Origin: Acidobacteriota bacterium
Lineage (GTDB): Bacteria > Acidobacteriota > Thermoanaerobaculia > Thermoanaerobaculales > Thermoanaerobaculaceae
DNA: 47,793 nt
Direction of reading: 5' to 3'
Assembly (NCBI GenBank): GCA_003158745.1
Contig: PMLC01000037.1
Location: 6,220-54,012, forward strand
Both the position numbers and the translations under genes were made by a program. Of this stretch, positions 8,671 through 18,805 are shown piece by piece (within the stretch, counting starts at the first letter, position 1; each line of letters opens with the position of its first letter). A model generated the notes under the pieces. That model saw only the letters and a program-made list of their open reading frames with translations, made no database searches and was not told the origin of the DNA.

Positions 8671-9168
8671 CTAGATGCCCAGCCGCTGCAAGGCCTCACC
8701 TGCCTGCAGCGACGTCCTGAGCGAGGTGATCTGGTCGACCTTCTGCTGTTGCGCCGTGGTGAGCAGCTTGGCGAAGGCCGTGCGGGAGGTTTCCGCTGCC
8801 TGTTCGAGTTGGGTGCTGAGCCCCTGGACCTTGAGCAGGAGCGTCCCGAGTTGGGTTGCGTCGGGGCTGGTGGCCTTGAGCGCGTCGGCGAGCGCCTTTT
8901 CGGCGTCCATCACCTGCGGCACGAGGGTGTCGGCGGCCTGTTTGCGCGCGTCGAGGAGGGTCTTGAAGGCGGCAACCTGGTCATCACTGAGGCCCAGGAC
9001 GTCCTTGAGCACCACTTCAGGGGCTGGGCCGGGCTGTTGGCCTCCGTGAAACCCCGGACCACCGGGTCCGCCGGCGCCTCCCGGCCCCTGTGGCGGCGGG
9101 CCCTGGGCTAGGGCCGGTCCAGCGACCGCGAGGACAGTAAGCAGCGTGAGTGCAAGGACCTTGTTCAT
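8671..9168 (-). CDS. Spy/CpxP-like periplasmic protein
   Basis: 165 residues from the ATG at 9168, preceded by AAAGGAG; upstream in-frame codons lack a ribosome site and a signal peptide. The N-terminus is a clear signal peptide (MNKVLALTLLTVLAVAGPALA), followed by a Gly/Pro/His-rich stretch (about 20-48) and then long amphipathic helices with VLGLSDDQVAAFKTLLDARKQ and LLTTAQQQKVDQI. These are the paired LTxxQ-type motifs of the LTXXQ/Spy-CpxP-ZraP group, small periplasmic chaperones or metal sensors induced by envelope stress. It is the last gene of a run with an ECF sigma factor, an anti-sigma-like protein and a helical-repeat protein, which fits an envelope- or metal-stress output. Metal binding by the His-rich stretch is possible but unproven. 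Confidence 0.85.
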   Translation of the reverse strand: MNKVLALTLLTVLAVAGPALAQGPPPQGPGGAGGPGGPGFHGGQQPGPAPEVVLKDVLGLSDDQVAAFKTLLDARKQAADTLVPQVMDAEKALADALKATSPDATQLGTLLLKVQGLSTQLEQAAETSRTAFAKLLTTAQQQKVDQITSLRTSLQAGEALQRLGI

Positions 9169-9367
9169 GGCGTTGCTCCTTTCTTTCGACGTCGAGCGGT
9201 GAGTCGGCGGCAGGTTCCCCGGGGTTGCCGGCCGTGGCTCCCGTGTGCGTCCGGCACACAGCTGATTCGATGGGTTGCAGTCCTTCGTGTGCCCCGTTGA
9301 GAGCAGGGTTTCTCTCGGTCGGTGCGGATGGGGCACCGGTGATCCGCGGCGGCACGTCTACGTCCGG

Positions 9368-9955
9368 CTAGGGCTGATGTGGAGGCGGGACGTTCGCAGC
9401 ATCCGGCGGAGCGTCCCGAGGTCTCCGGTCGGGCGGGGCGTCGCGAGGCTCCCGGCGGCGAGGGTCTTGCGGCGGGCGCCAGCCGTTCTGGGCCAGCTTA
9501 TTCGACAGGTCGATCGCCCGATCGAACGCCTTGAGCGCATCGTCCGGCATTCCCGCGGCGCGGTACACGGTGCCGGCCTCGAGCCAGGCCGCCGCCTCCG
9601 CCGGGGTCCCCGCCACGACGTCCGCGAGCATTCCCTTCACGGCCTCGAGAGCCTCGGGCTTCTTGCCGGTGGCTGCGTAGAGCTCGGCGAGGCGGCCGAT
9701 CAGGCGGACTTTCATCTCGAAGCTCGGTTGGCCTTTGGGGACGTCGAAGGTGTAGACGCGGCGCAACTCCTGGATCGCGGCATCCGTCTTCTTCTGATCG
9801 AGCAGGAGGTCCACCTTCTCGTTCAGGGCACGCATCGCCAGCGCCTGGAAGAAGGAGGCGTCCTGGAAAGGCGGGCCGGGAGGGCCCTCCTGGGCGAACA
9901 GCAACGTAGCCGTGAGCGTCGCGACGAGCACGACGAGGTTGGTTGGCCTGATCAC
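9368..9955 (-). CDS. Exported helical-repeat (TPR-like) protein
   Basis: 195 residues. The N-terminal signal sequence ends near LLFAQEGPP. Two to three tetratricopeptide-like helical pairs follow (ALNEKVDLLLDQKKTDAAIQELRRVY; RLAELYAATGKKPEALEAVKGML; AAAWLEAGTVYRAAGMPDDALKAFDRAIDL). The C-terminal ~40 residues are a low-complexity Pro/Arg/Asp tail with a repeated RDAPPD unit. Its ATG overlaps the TGA of the preceding anti-sigma-like gene by 4 nt (ATGA), so it belongs to the sigma-factor operon. TPR proteins mediate protein contacts; here it would act in the periplasm, perhaps with the neighbouring Spy-like protein. The role is inferred only from context. Confidence 0.8.
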   Translation of the reverse strand: MIRPTNLVVLVATLTATLLFAQEGPPGPPFQDASFFQALAMRALNEKVDLLLDQKKTDAAIQELRRVYTFDVPKGQPSFEMKVRLIGRLAELYAATGKKPEALEAVKGMLADVVAGTPAEAAAWLEAGTVYRAAGMPDDALKAFDRAIDLSNKLAQNGWRPPQDPRRREPRDAPPDRRPRDAPPDAANVPPPHQP

Positions 9956-10548
9956 GATGTACCTCCAGGGGTTGGGAGGGCGAGCGTGGCCCGAGGCACC
10001 GGCTGTGCCCGGTCCGCAACGGTGCCCTGTGCGCTTTCGGCCGCGAGCTGCTCGAAGCGCCCGCGGTCAATCATGGTCGTGAGGCGGGAACGCCACTGCT
10101 GCTCCGAGACGGCGGCCAGGCGCCGGCTCAAAGCGTCGTTCGCGGCCCACGACGTGGCCACCGCGACCACGGCGGCGCGCGCCGTCTCCTGACGCGCAGC
10201 GAGGACGCCATCGCTCGTCCGCGCGGGCGAACGCCAGAAGAAGACGCTCAGGAACGCGACCCCCGCGACGGCCGCGGCGATCGGGACGATGCTTCGTGCC
10301 GAACGCAACCGAGGGCGGCCGCCCGCGCGGGCGGTCAGCTCATTTCGCAATCTCCTGGCGGCGAGGTTGTCCGAAACGCCGGGCTTGGATACGGTCTCAA
10401 GAAGCCGCGCCACACCGAGCGCCTCGACATCGGCTGCGACCGCCATGCCGCCCTCGACCGCGTCGGCGAGCCGGCGCGCAGCCTGGAGTTCCTCAGCCGT
10501 CGCAGGCGACTCGTCGAAGCGTTTGTGCTCGCTCACGGTTTCTCCCAT
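9952..10548 (-). CDS. Putative anti-sigma factor, single-TM
   Basis: 198 residues. The cytoplasmic N-terminal ~85 residues are charged and helical (ATAEELQAARRLADAVEGG). A TM helix (about 86-105, SIVPIAAAVAGVAFLSVFFW) and a periplasmic C-terminal domain rich in Ala/Arg follow. There is no HxxxCxxC zinc motif, so it is not a ZAS-type anti-sigma; the layout and position alone suggest the role. It overlaps the ECF sigma gene upstream by 16 nt and the TPR-like gene downstream by 4 nt, an arrangement usual for a sigma factor and its membrane-bound inhibitor. If correct, it would hold the sigma factor at the membrane until an envelope signal is received. Confidence 0.7.
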   Translation of the reverse strand: MGETVSEHKRFDESPATAEELQAARRLADAVEGGMAVAADVEALGVARLLETVSKPGVSDNLAARRLRNELTARAGGRPRLRSARSIVPIAAAVAGVAFLSVFFWRSPARTSDGVLAARQETARAAVVAVATSWAANDALSRRLAAVSEQQWRSRLTTMIDRGRFEQLAAESAQGTVADRAQPVPRATLALPTPGGTS

Positions 10549-11093
10549 TCACGGGCGAATGCTCGGGTCGCTCGGTAGAGGATCACGTCGAAGTTCGGGG
10601 TGGCCACCGAGAGCGTCTCGGCGCACTCGTTCCGCGATCGGCCCTCCAGAAGGCGCAGCCTGAGCGCCTCCGCGTACCGGGGGTGAAGGGCGGCCAGCGT
10701 CTGCAACACGCGTTCGCGCAGCCGACGGAGGGTCTCTTCGCGGATCATCTGCGCCTCCGCGGTCGGAGCGTCGTCCGGAACGTCGAGCATGGATGGGATG
10801 TCCTCGAGCAGCTCGACGCGCGGGTCCCGGCGGCGCCCGTGCTCGAGCGCCTTGCGCCGGGCGATTGCAGCAAGCCAGTGAAGGAGGCCGATGCCCTGCC
10901 AGCGGAAGGAGTGAATCTTCTCGAGCGCGACGCGGTATGTCTCGGCGAGCACGTCCTCGGCATCGGCGCGACCGACGCGGGGAACGATGACGAGCGAGAG
11001 AAGCCAGCCACGGGTGCGGTCGTAGAGCTTTCCGAAGCTCTCGCCGTCCCCCTGTTGAATCCTCTCCAGTAGCTCGCGGTCATCGTCGCTCAT
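10533..11093 (-). CDS. ECF-family RNA polymerase sigma factor
   Basis: 186 residues from the ATG at 11093, with GGAAGG directly upstream; a GTG three codons earlier is less likely. Region 2 (about 20-85: SFGKLYDRTRGWLLSLVIVPRVGRADAEDVLAETYRVALEKIHSF, then LLHWLAAIARRKALEHGRR) and region 4 (about 125-180: LQTLAALHPRYAEALRLRLLEGRSRNECAETLSVATPNFDVILYRATRAF) are clear, with no sigma-3 region. ECF factors direct RNA polymerase to stress promoters. The downstream, overlapping membrane protein is the likely anti-sigma, and the Spy-like gene further on is a likely target product. It probably drives its own operon; see the candidate promoter at 11109-11135. Confidence 0.95.
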   Translation of the reverse strand: MSDDDRELLERIQQGDGESFGKLYDRTRGWLLSLVIVPRVGRADAEDVLAETYRVALEKIHSFRWQGIGLLHWLAAIARRKALEHGRRRDPRVELLEDIPSMLDVPDDAPTAEAQMIREETLRRLRERVLQTLAALHPRYAEALRLRLLEGRSRNECAETLSVATPNFDVILYRATRAFAREWEKP

Positions 11094-11108
11094 GCCTTCC
11101 ACGTAGTC

Positions 11109-11135
11109 TATGACCGAACCAGACGGGAACTTACA
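11109..11135 (-). promoter_or_regulatory. Candidate ECF promoter of the sigma-factor operon
   Basis: On the minus strand, TGTAAG (11135-11130) is followed after 15 nt by GTCATA (11114-11109), about 15 nt before the sigma-factor ATG. Many ECF promoters have a GTAA-type -35 and a GTC-type -10, so autoregulation is plausible. The spacing is one or two bases short of the common 16-17 and the match is by eye. Confidence 0.3.
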
Positions 11136-11216
11136 CCTCGCCGATGGGGCCTCTTCAGGATTTGTTCGAGGTGCAAGGCCCTGACGGATCGGAATGGGGA
11201 TGAGACTTCCGGGCGG

Positions 11217-12305
11217 TCAGCGCAGCAGGAGAAACGAGGCCACCAGCGGTACGAGGAGCACGGCGACCATGATGACCCAGGACCAGAGGTTGGCGAAATT
11301 GAGCGTGTAACCGAGGCCGAAACGCTTCTCAAGGAAGATCGCCGGGTCGGCGGGGTTGAAGTAGAACACCCCCGCCTTCCAGCACGAGTCGGGTGTGCGG
11401 TCGCCCGCCGGTGCGGAGCCGCCCGCAAACGTCTCGGGAGAAGTGCCGGAGCTCGCACGGCGAGCGCGAACGAGCCCGACGACCGCGAGTACGACGACTG
11501 CGAGACCAAGCAACGGGCCGCCGATGATGACCCAGCCGGGGCTCCGCAACTCGGCCCTGAGCGGCATCAGCGCTCCCCATGCGAACGCGGCGGCGACCAC
11601 GTACTCCGACGCCAAGAGGACGATTGCGACGGCACGCCGATACCTCGCCTCGCCGGCAGCCAACGGTGGCTGCAAACGCGTGCGGGGTATCAGCCGGAAC
11701 GCGGCGTAGGCCATGACACCGACCGCGCAGCAGACCAGGACACCGACCGCGAGAGGGCCGAATACGGCCTGCGGGGAGCGCATCACCCACCGGTCGGGCT
11801 GGAACTCGATGTTCCAGTGCACCGGAAAGCGCTCGGGTATCGCGGACCAGCGCGCTGCGAGGACCGCGGCCGCTCCGCCGAGCAGAGCGAACGGTCCGAA
11901 CTGGGCCGGCAAGCCGCCAGGAAAGCGGTCCGTGCGCGGGGCAAGTTCGGCGGAGCGCAGCGTGGTCGTGGGCACGGCGTGGGGGAGCGTCCGCCGGCGC
12001 GCCCCCAGGAACGCTGCAAAGCCACCGCCGATCTGGTACAGCACGCCGACCGGGAAGAGCGCCGGGCGCTGGGACCGCAATGCGGCGACGGCGATCGCGA
12101 GGGCGGCCGCGGTGTGGATCCAGAGCCAGATCCGGTAGCGCTGCACGATCCGCCGGCCAGTTTCGGTCGTCCGGAAGGTCGGGTCGACCGTCACCGAGAA
12201 GACGATGTCCGATCGCGTCCAGGTCGGCATGAAGTGGAGAAGCAGGGCGATGACCGTCAGATCGCCTGCGAGGAACAGCAGCGGGGCGAGAAGGCTCGCG
12301 TTCAT
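11217..12305 (-). CDS. DUF1648/DUF5808 multi-TM membrane protein
   Basis: 362 residues from the ATG at 12305 (MNASLLAPLL), chosen because it begins directly with the first TM helix; an in-frame start at 12338 is possible. About eight TM helices are visible. The DUF1648 signature IPERFPVHWNIEFQPDRW is in the middle and the DUF5808 signature CWKAGVFYFNPADPAIFLEKRFGLGYTLNF near the C-terminus, followed by the last TM. Such proteins are commonly encoded next to a YtrA-like GntR repressor, exactly as here (GntR gene at 12412-12816, same strand, upstream, 106-nt gap). By analogy with SdpI relatives it may confer immunity or respond to envelope-active compounds, but this is inference. Confidence 0.9.
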   Translation of the reverse strand: MNASLLAPLLFLAGDLTVIALLLHFMPTWTRSDIVFSVTVDPTFRTTETGRRIVQRYRIWLWIHTAAALAIAVAALRSQRPALFPVGVLYQIGGGFAAFLGARRRTLPHAVPTTTLRSAELAPRTDRFPGGLPAQFGPFALLGGAAAVLAARWSAIPERFPVHWNIEFQPDRWVMRSPQAVFGPLAVGVLVCCAVGVMAYAAFRLIPRTRLQPPLAAGEARYRRAVAIVLLASEYVVAAAFAWGALMPLRAELRSPGWVIIGGPLLGLAVVVLAVVGLVRARRASSGTSPETFAGGSAPAGDRTPDSCWKAGVFYFNPADPAIFLEKRFGLGYTLNFANLWSWVIMVAVLLVPLVASFLLLR

Positions 12306-12411
12306 GGCCGTAATCTCACCGAAATGAGAGCCGCGCATCCGACACGGTGCGGAGCAGCCGTGCCAAAGTGCCGGACGGGTAGTTCGTTCAAGAGTGGGAA
12401 GGAGAGTTTTT

Positions 12412-12816
12412 TCACGGCGTGACCTCCTCGGACAGCTCCTGAGCCAGTTCTGTCAAGGCTTCGGCGACCGTGCAGCAAGGGATGCCGTCGGCGAGCGCCT
12501 TGGCGGTGACGGCGCGGAGGTTCCTGGAAAATTCGGTCGCCACCGCGGGACTTGGCCTCGGTGCAACGCGTGACAGCACCGTGGCGCCCCGGCGGCGCCG
12601 GAGATCGAGCCATCCTTCGGCCGCCAGCGTCCGGTACGCCTCGGCGACGGTGTTGTGGTGGACACCGAGGTCAATTGCGAGCTCGCGTACGGTGGGGAGG
12701 CGCCGTCCCGGCTCGAGCTGGCCCGAAACCAGCACCCCGCGCATTGCCGTCACGATCTGCTGGTAGGCCGGTATGGGCGATGCGGTGTCGATAGTGATCG
12801 TGGGGGCGTGGGTCAT
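12412..12816 (-). CDS. Short GntR-family (YtrA-like) transcriptional regulator
   Basis: 134 residues. The winged helix-turn-helix of the GntR family is complete (about 10-80: PIPAYQQIVTAMRGVLVSGQ, LPTVRELAIDLGVHHNTVAEAYRTLAAEGWL, RRGATVLS), followed by only ~50 helical residues with a CC pair (IPCCTVAEALTELAQEL). There is no UTRA, FCD or aminotransferase effector domain, so it is of the short YtrA type, which typically represses its own operon with membrane-protein genes. A 26-nt inverted repeat overlapping a sigma-70-like promoter lies just 3 nt before the ATG, which fits autorepression. The downstream DUF1648 membrane protein is the likely co-regulated gene. Confidence 0.93.
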   Translation of the reverse strand: MTHAPTITIDTASPIPAYQQIVTAMRGVLVSGQLEPGRRLPTVRELAIDLGVHHNTVAEAYRTLAAEGWLDLRRRRGATVLSRVAPRPSPAVATEFSRNLRAVTAKALADGIPCCTVAEALTELAQELSEEVTP

Positions 12817-12819
12817 GAT

Positions 12820-12866
12820 TGTATACTGTCCTCAGACAATATACATTGCGGCGTACCGCCCGTCAA
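12820..12866 (-). promoter_or_regulatory. Promoter with overlapping palindromic operator of the GntR regulator
   Basis: Minus strand: TTGACG (12866-12861), 17-nt spacer, TATATT (12843-12838), a near-consensus housekeeping promoter. An inverted repeat TGTATACTGTC-CTCA-GACAATATACA spans 12820-12845 (10 of 11 positions pair), covering the -10 and the expected start site. The initiation point would fall about 15 nt before the ATG, leaving a very short 5' leader. Binding here would block RNA polymerase, so this is a strong autorepression site. Confidence 0.75.
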
Positions 12867-12969
12867 GGGTGGCGGCCAGTGTAGTGAAGGCCGAGCCGGT
12901 GCGATGGGTGGAGATCAGACCTCTGTGCGCGTCCACGCGCCTTTCCGGAGGGGCGCCCGGTGGGCGACA

Positions 12970-15108
<2,139 letters not shown>

Positions 15109-15209
15109 CCACCCTCCGCCGCGTGACCGACTCGAGTATACGGCTCCGGCCGCGCGGCACAGGAGCCTGACGGCGTCGAACCTGTGCCGGGGCGCCGGGT
15201 CTCCCTAAG

Positions 15210-15892
15210 ATGGGTCTGGGGAGAACGGGCTTGAGGAGCGCGCCGGATGCCGCGGTGCCGCTTCACGGGGAGCACCTGTTCTCGCACGATGGGCGAGGCC
15301 TGTTCCTGACGCGGATCGCCCGGCTGTTCGCGTACGGCTTCCTTTCGGTCGTGCTGGTGCTCTACCTGGTGGCCGTAGGGCTCTCGGAGGCGCGCGTTGG
15401 GCTGCTCCTGACGCTCACGCTGCTGGGAGACACCGCGATCTCGCTGGGTTTCACGACCCCCGTAGACAGATTCGGGAGGCGGCGGACGCTGATCGCCGGT
15501 ATGGACCTGATGCTCCTGGCAGGAGTGGTCTTCGCGATCACCGGGAACTTCGTGCTCCTGCTCCCGGCCGCGACGATCGGGGTCATCAGCCCGAGCGGGA
15601 ACGAGGTCGGGCCCTTCCTAGTGGTCGGTGCTCTCCCAGGTCGTGCCGGATGGGGAGCGCACCCGCGTCTTCGCCTGGTACAACCTGGTGGGCTCGTTCG
15701 CCATGGCGCTAGGCGGCATCTTCTTCGGTGCCAACATCCTGGCGGGGTTCTCCGCGCTCGTGGCGGTGCGCCTTGCGGCCCGGATCGGGCTCGTCAACAC
15801 GATGGTCGTCACACACCTGCCGTCAAACGTCCTGCTTCTCCTTGTGCTCTTGATGCCGACGCTGCCGCTCGCGCTTGCTGCGCTAGGGAGGA
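15210..15892 (+). pseudogene. Decayed MFS transporter gene
   Basis: The N-terminal part (15210-about 15620) encodes a typical MFS start with helices 1-4 (FLTRIARLFAYGFLSVVLVL, VGLLLTLTLLGDT, DRFGRRRTLIAGMDLMLLAG) and ends at GNEVGPF. The family text continues only in another frame (LSQVVPDGERTRVFAWYNLVGSFAMALGGIFFGANILAGF, then RIGLVNTMVVTHLPSNVLLL to about 15892), so there is a frameshift with a small loss near 15614-15628. Within the second frame, NLVGSFAMALG runs straight into GIFFGANILAGF; in intact relatives these are separated by roughly 100 or more residues, so an internal deletion is also likely. The C-terminal helices are missing too. The family knowledge is from memory; the frame change is seen directly. 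Confidence 0.8.
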
Positions 15893-15991
15893 CGCCGCGG
15901 CCGCCCATCCCCGCGCGGCGGAACGGTAGGCGGCTGGACGATCGAACCGGGGACAACGTCCCCTGGTACCATATCGGCCGGAGACGATGCC

Positions 15992-16438
15992 ATGCTTGTA
16001 GCGTCACTCGTACTCGTTGCCGCCGTGGGCGCGCCGCCCGCCCCCACGTGCACCGTTCCGGACGGCGGCCGACTCCAGCTTGAGCTCGCGCTGACCGAGA
16101 AGGAGAAACGGGCCGGCCTGATGTTCCGTGACGCCCTCGCGGCCGACCGCGGCATGATCTTCCCCTTCGACAGCGACGGAATCTTCTCGTTCCATATGAA
16201 GAACACGCTCATCCCGCTGGACTTCGTCTGGCTCGACGCGTCGGGCACGGTGACCGACGTCCTGCCGGACGCCCCTCCGTGCCGGTCCGCTCCTTGTCCG
16301 ATGTACCGGAACACGAAGAAGGCACGCGCCGTCCTGCTGGTCAACGCCGGGTATTCGCGGACCCATGGCATCGTCCCGGGCGCCCTGCTGAAGTTCGAGA
16401 GCGTGCCGGGTTTCCCGGTCGGCCTGCCGCCGAAGTGA
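15992..16438 (+). CDS. DUF192 protein, probably exported
   Basis: 148 residues. A short hydrophobic N-terminus (MLVASLVLVAAVGAPP) probably serves as signal peptide. The DUF192 domain covers the rest, with its hallmarks: LALTEKEKRAGLMFRDAL, RGMIFPFDSDGIFSFHMKNTLIPLDFVWLD and VNAGYSRTHGIVPGALLKF. A CGGAG site lies upstream. DUF192 proteins are small beta-barrel proteins found across bacteria and archaea with no settled function. The insert DAPPCRSAPCPMYRN adds two extra cysteines. It stands between the MFS remnant and the convergent tdk gene. Confidence 0.92.
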   Translation: MLVASLVLVAAVGAPPAPTCTVPDGGRLQLELALTEKEKRAGLMFRDALAADRGMIFPFDSDGIFSFHMKNTLIPLDFVWLDASGTVTDVLPDAPPCRSAPCPMYRNTKKARAVLLVNAGYSRTHGIVPGALLKFESVPGFPVGLPPK

Positions 16439-16465
16439 CACGCGCCGTCGCCGGTGAGCGCGGCC

Positions 16466-16495
16466 GCGAACTCGGCCCGAAATCCGTGAGTTCGC
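16466..16495. terminator. Candidate hairpin between convergent genes
   Basis: GCGAACTC (16466-16473) pairs with GAGTTCGC (16488-16495) across a 14-nt loop, in the 90-nt gap between the convergent DUF192 and tdk genes. No T-run follows on either strand, so at best it is a weak bidirectional terminator or an RNA-stabilising hairpin. Confidence 0.3.
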
Positions 16496-16528
16496 CGTTC
16501 TTGGTACCAGCATTGAGATCGACCGGTG

Positions 16529-17134
16529 TCAACCCTCGCTTTCGTCGGGCGGGTACAGCTCCGGCTGGACGCCGGGGCCACCGGGCTCGAAACAGCGGCG
16601 GCAGCGCGCTTCGTACACGTCGGCAGCGCCCACGACGACCTGTTCCTGCGCCTGGGTGAGGCGCTGGGTGTACGACGCCGCGGCGCCGCAACGGGCGCAG
16701 ATCGCGTGGACCTTCTCGACGTCCTCCGCTACGGCGAGCAGCTCGGGCATCGGCCCGAACGGCTGCCCGCGGAAATCCATGTCAAGCCCGGCGAGGATCA
16801 CGCGTTTGCCGAGGTCAGCGAGGTGGCCGGCGACACGGACCAGATCAGCATCGAAAAACTGGGCCTCGTCGATCCCAACGACGTCGGTGCGTGGGTCGAT
16901 GCGATCGAGAATGTCGGCGGCCTTTGCCACCCGCTCCGCTTCGAGGCGCCACTTCGAGTGCGAGACGACCTGGCCGGCGGCGTAGCGGTCGTCGAGCCCC
17001 GGTTTGAACACCTGCACTCGCTGCTTGGCGATGATCGCCCGCCGCAGGCGGCGGATCAGCTCCTCGGACTTGCCCGAGAACATGCTGCCGGTGATCACCT
17101 CGATCCCGCCGCCCCAGGGGCTCGTTGGCTGCAT
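16529..17134 (-). CDS. tdk: Thymidine kinase, type II
   Basis: 201 residues. The P-loop [15 protein letters not shown] is near residue 16, the Walker B/catalytic segment [11 protein letters not shown] holds the catalytic Glu, then come the Gly-rich [18 protein letters not shown] and the lasso with tyrosine (AASYTQRL). Two Cys pairs, CARC and CRRC, form the structural zinc site usual for bacterial TK. It phosphorylates thymidine in the salvage pathway. The C-terminal tail is short and acidic. It lies on the same strand downstream of the glycosyltransferase gene, 57 nt away. Confidence 0.97.
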   Translation of the reverse strand: MQPTSPWGGGIEVITGSMFSGKSEELIRRLRRAIIAKQRVQVFKPGLDDRYAAGQVVSHSKWRLEAERVAKAADILDRIDPRTDVVGIDEAQFFDADLVRVAGHLADLGKRVILAGLDMDFRGQPFGPMPELLAVAEDVEKVHAICARCGAAASYTQRLTQAQEQVVVGAADVYEARCRRCFEPGGPGVQPELYPPDESEG

Positions 17135-17191
17135 CGTCCCTCCGGATTGGGTTGTACCACGGTCGGGGGTGCGCCGCCACCTGCGGCAGGC

Positions 17192-18805
17192 TCATCGCCG
17201 GAACTGCGGCCGTCTCGCGGCCGGGAGGCGAGCGAACCGGGAGGCGAGCGCGGGGCGCACCCAAAGGACGTCGGCGACAACGTCCACAGAGGACTCGGGC
17301 TCGTGCATCACCACAACGGGCTCGTACGCCAACCGAAATCCGGGGATCGCAACCGTCTGTCGTTCCGCGGCCTCGGCTACGGCCTTCGGGTCGCGAACTT
17401 GAGGGAGAGACTTTCCGATATAGATTACGTCGAACTTCCCGGCGGCCTGGCGCAACCCCCACAACCGGTGACCGGTGGGTCCGGCGTTCTCCTGGGTGAC
17501 CACCGAGCACAGGCCGTACATGTCGAATGCGGGCATTCCGGACGTGTAGGGCAGGGCGCCGGAGGGACCGCTCGCCAACGTCGTCCCAGGAGGGAGCACT
17601 GCGCTCAGGCCACCCCCGAGCGCCTCCCACCACTGTGACTGGACCCGGTGCTCGGCCATCGGTCGCCACGCCGCACCGGCGACCTTGACAGCGGGATCGG
17701 GTATCGGGGCGAGGAGCAGGCACCCCCACGCGGCGGTTGCCGCCGCGGCGGCGCGTGCCCACCGCCACTCGGTCGCCGCCGTGGCCCCCGTCAGCACGAC
17801 GAGCAGCGGAAGCAGGTACCGGCTGCCGGGCATCCAGTCGCCGCCGCGCATCGCGACGAGGGCGGTCCAACCTCCTGCGGCTGCGAGGGCGGGCGCCAGC
17901 AGCGCGCGTCGCCGGACGAGCAGCGGCACTCCCACGAGCAGCGGGAACCACTCGAGGAGACCCTTGCCGAGATAGACGATCCCTGAACCGATTCCGGCGG
18001 CGGCCGTGAACCCCTTGACGGTGACGGAGCGCGGAAGCAGGGCGCCGTACGTTGCCCAACGGGCGAGCGCTATCGCCCCGGCGCCCGCGAGCGTTCCCAG
18101 AACGAGGGCCCGCGCAGGGCGCCCGAGCCGGCGCAACCACGGGGCCGCGACGGCACCCAGAACCAGGCCTTCCGGGCGGAGCGCGGCGGTTACAGTCCCG
18201 GGAATCCACGCCAGCCGCGGTCGCCGGCTGGCGACGGCCCATGCGGCGAGCCAAAGCGCGAGTCCATATGCCGCGGTCTCCAGGCCGGTGGCGGCGTACA
18301 GCGCGGTGGTCGGCAGGGCTGCCCACACCAGAGCGGCCACTGCGCCGGCGCGCGCCCCGGCAGCGGCGGCCATCGCACGGCCGGCCGCGAGGGCTGCGAG
18401 CGCAGTGAGCGCCAGTGAGAGGAACCGGCCCCATACGCCCGGATCGGTTGCGAACAGAGCCGGCCCGAGGGCGAGCGCGCCGATCCAGATACCGCCGCTG
18501 GCACCCTCGATGCGCTCGCCGGGGTTGAACACCGGCCCGTGGTCTGCGGCGAGGTTGGCCGCGTAGCGGAACTGGATGTATGCGTCGTCCACGAGGCCGT
18601 CGGAAGCGATCCCGAGTGCCAGTGCGGCAATGGCCGCCAGAACGGGGGCCCATCTCGGCGCGCGCGTTGCCATTGCGAGGCCGGCCAGCAGCAGCACGAT
18701 CGCCGCGATCCACCATCCCAGGGGCGACCCGAAACGGGCGAGAGCCGTCGCGACCGGCGCCAGCGCCCGCTCCCAGCCCGCCGGAAGCACGACGACCACG
18801 ATCAC
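17192..18805 (-). CDS. GT-C fold membrane glycosyltransferase (AftB-like)
   Basis: 537 residues from a GTG at 18805 that overlaps the stop of the preceding gene (GTGA); no longer in-frame start makes a sensible protein. It is a multi-TM protein with about ten or more helices and a soluble C-terminal periplasmic domain. The first periplasmic loop has DGLVDDAYIQFRYAANLA followed by FNPGERIEGASGGIW, the acidic catalytic motif and GERxEG box typical of the AftB/mannosyltransferase-like GT-C enzymes that use polyprenyl-phosphate sugars. The sugar and acceptor are unknown. It is the last gene of an overlapping run nth-DUF84-GT-C, which may simply reflect compact packing. Confidence 0.85.
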   Translation of the reverse strand: MIVVVVLPAGWERALAPVATALARFGSPLGWWIAAIVLLLAGLAMATRAPRWAPVLAAIAALALGIASDGLVDDAYIQFRYAANLAADHGPVFNPGERIEGASGGIWIGALALGPALFATDPGVWGRFLSLALTALAALAAGRAMAAAAGARAGAVAALVWAALPTTALYAATGLETAAYGLALWLAAWAVASRRPRLAWIPGTVTAALRPEGLVLGAVAAPWLRRLGRPARALVLGTLAGAGAIALARWATYGALLPRSVTVKGFTAAAGIGSGIVYLGKGLLEWFPLLVGVPLLVRRRALLAPALAAAGGWTALVAMRGGDWMPGSRYLLPLLVVLTGATAATEWRWARAAAAATAAWGCLLLAPIPDPAVKVAGAAWRPMAEHRVQSQWWEALGGGLSAVLPPGTTLASGPSGALPYTSGMPAFDMYGLCSVVTQENAGPTGHRLWGLRQAAGKFDVIYIGKSLPQVRDPKAVAEAAERQTVAIPGFRLAYEPVVVMHEPESSVDVVADVLWVRPALASRFARLPAARRPQFRR

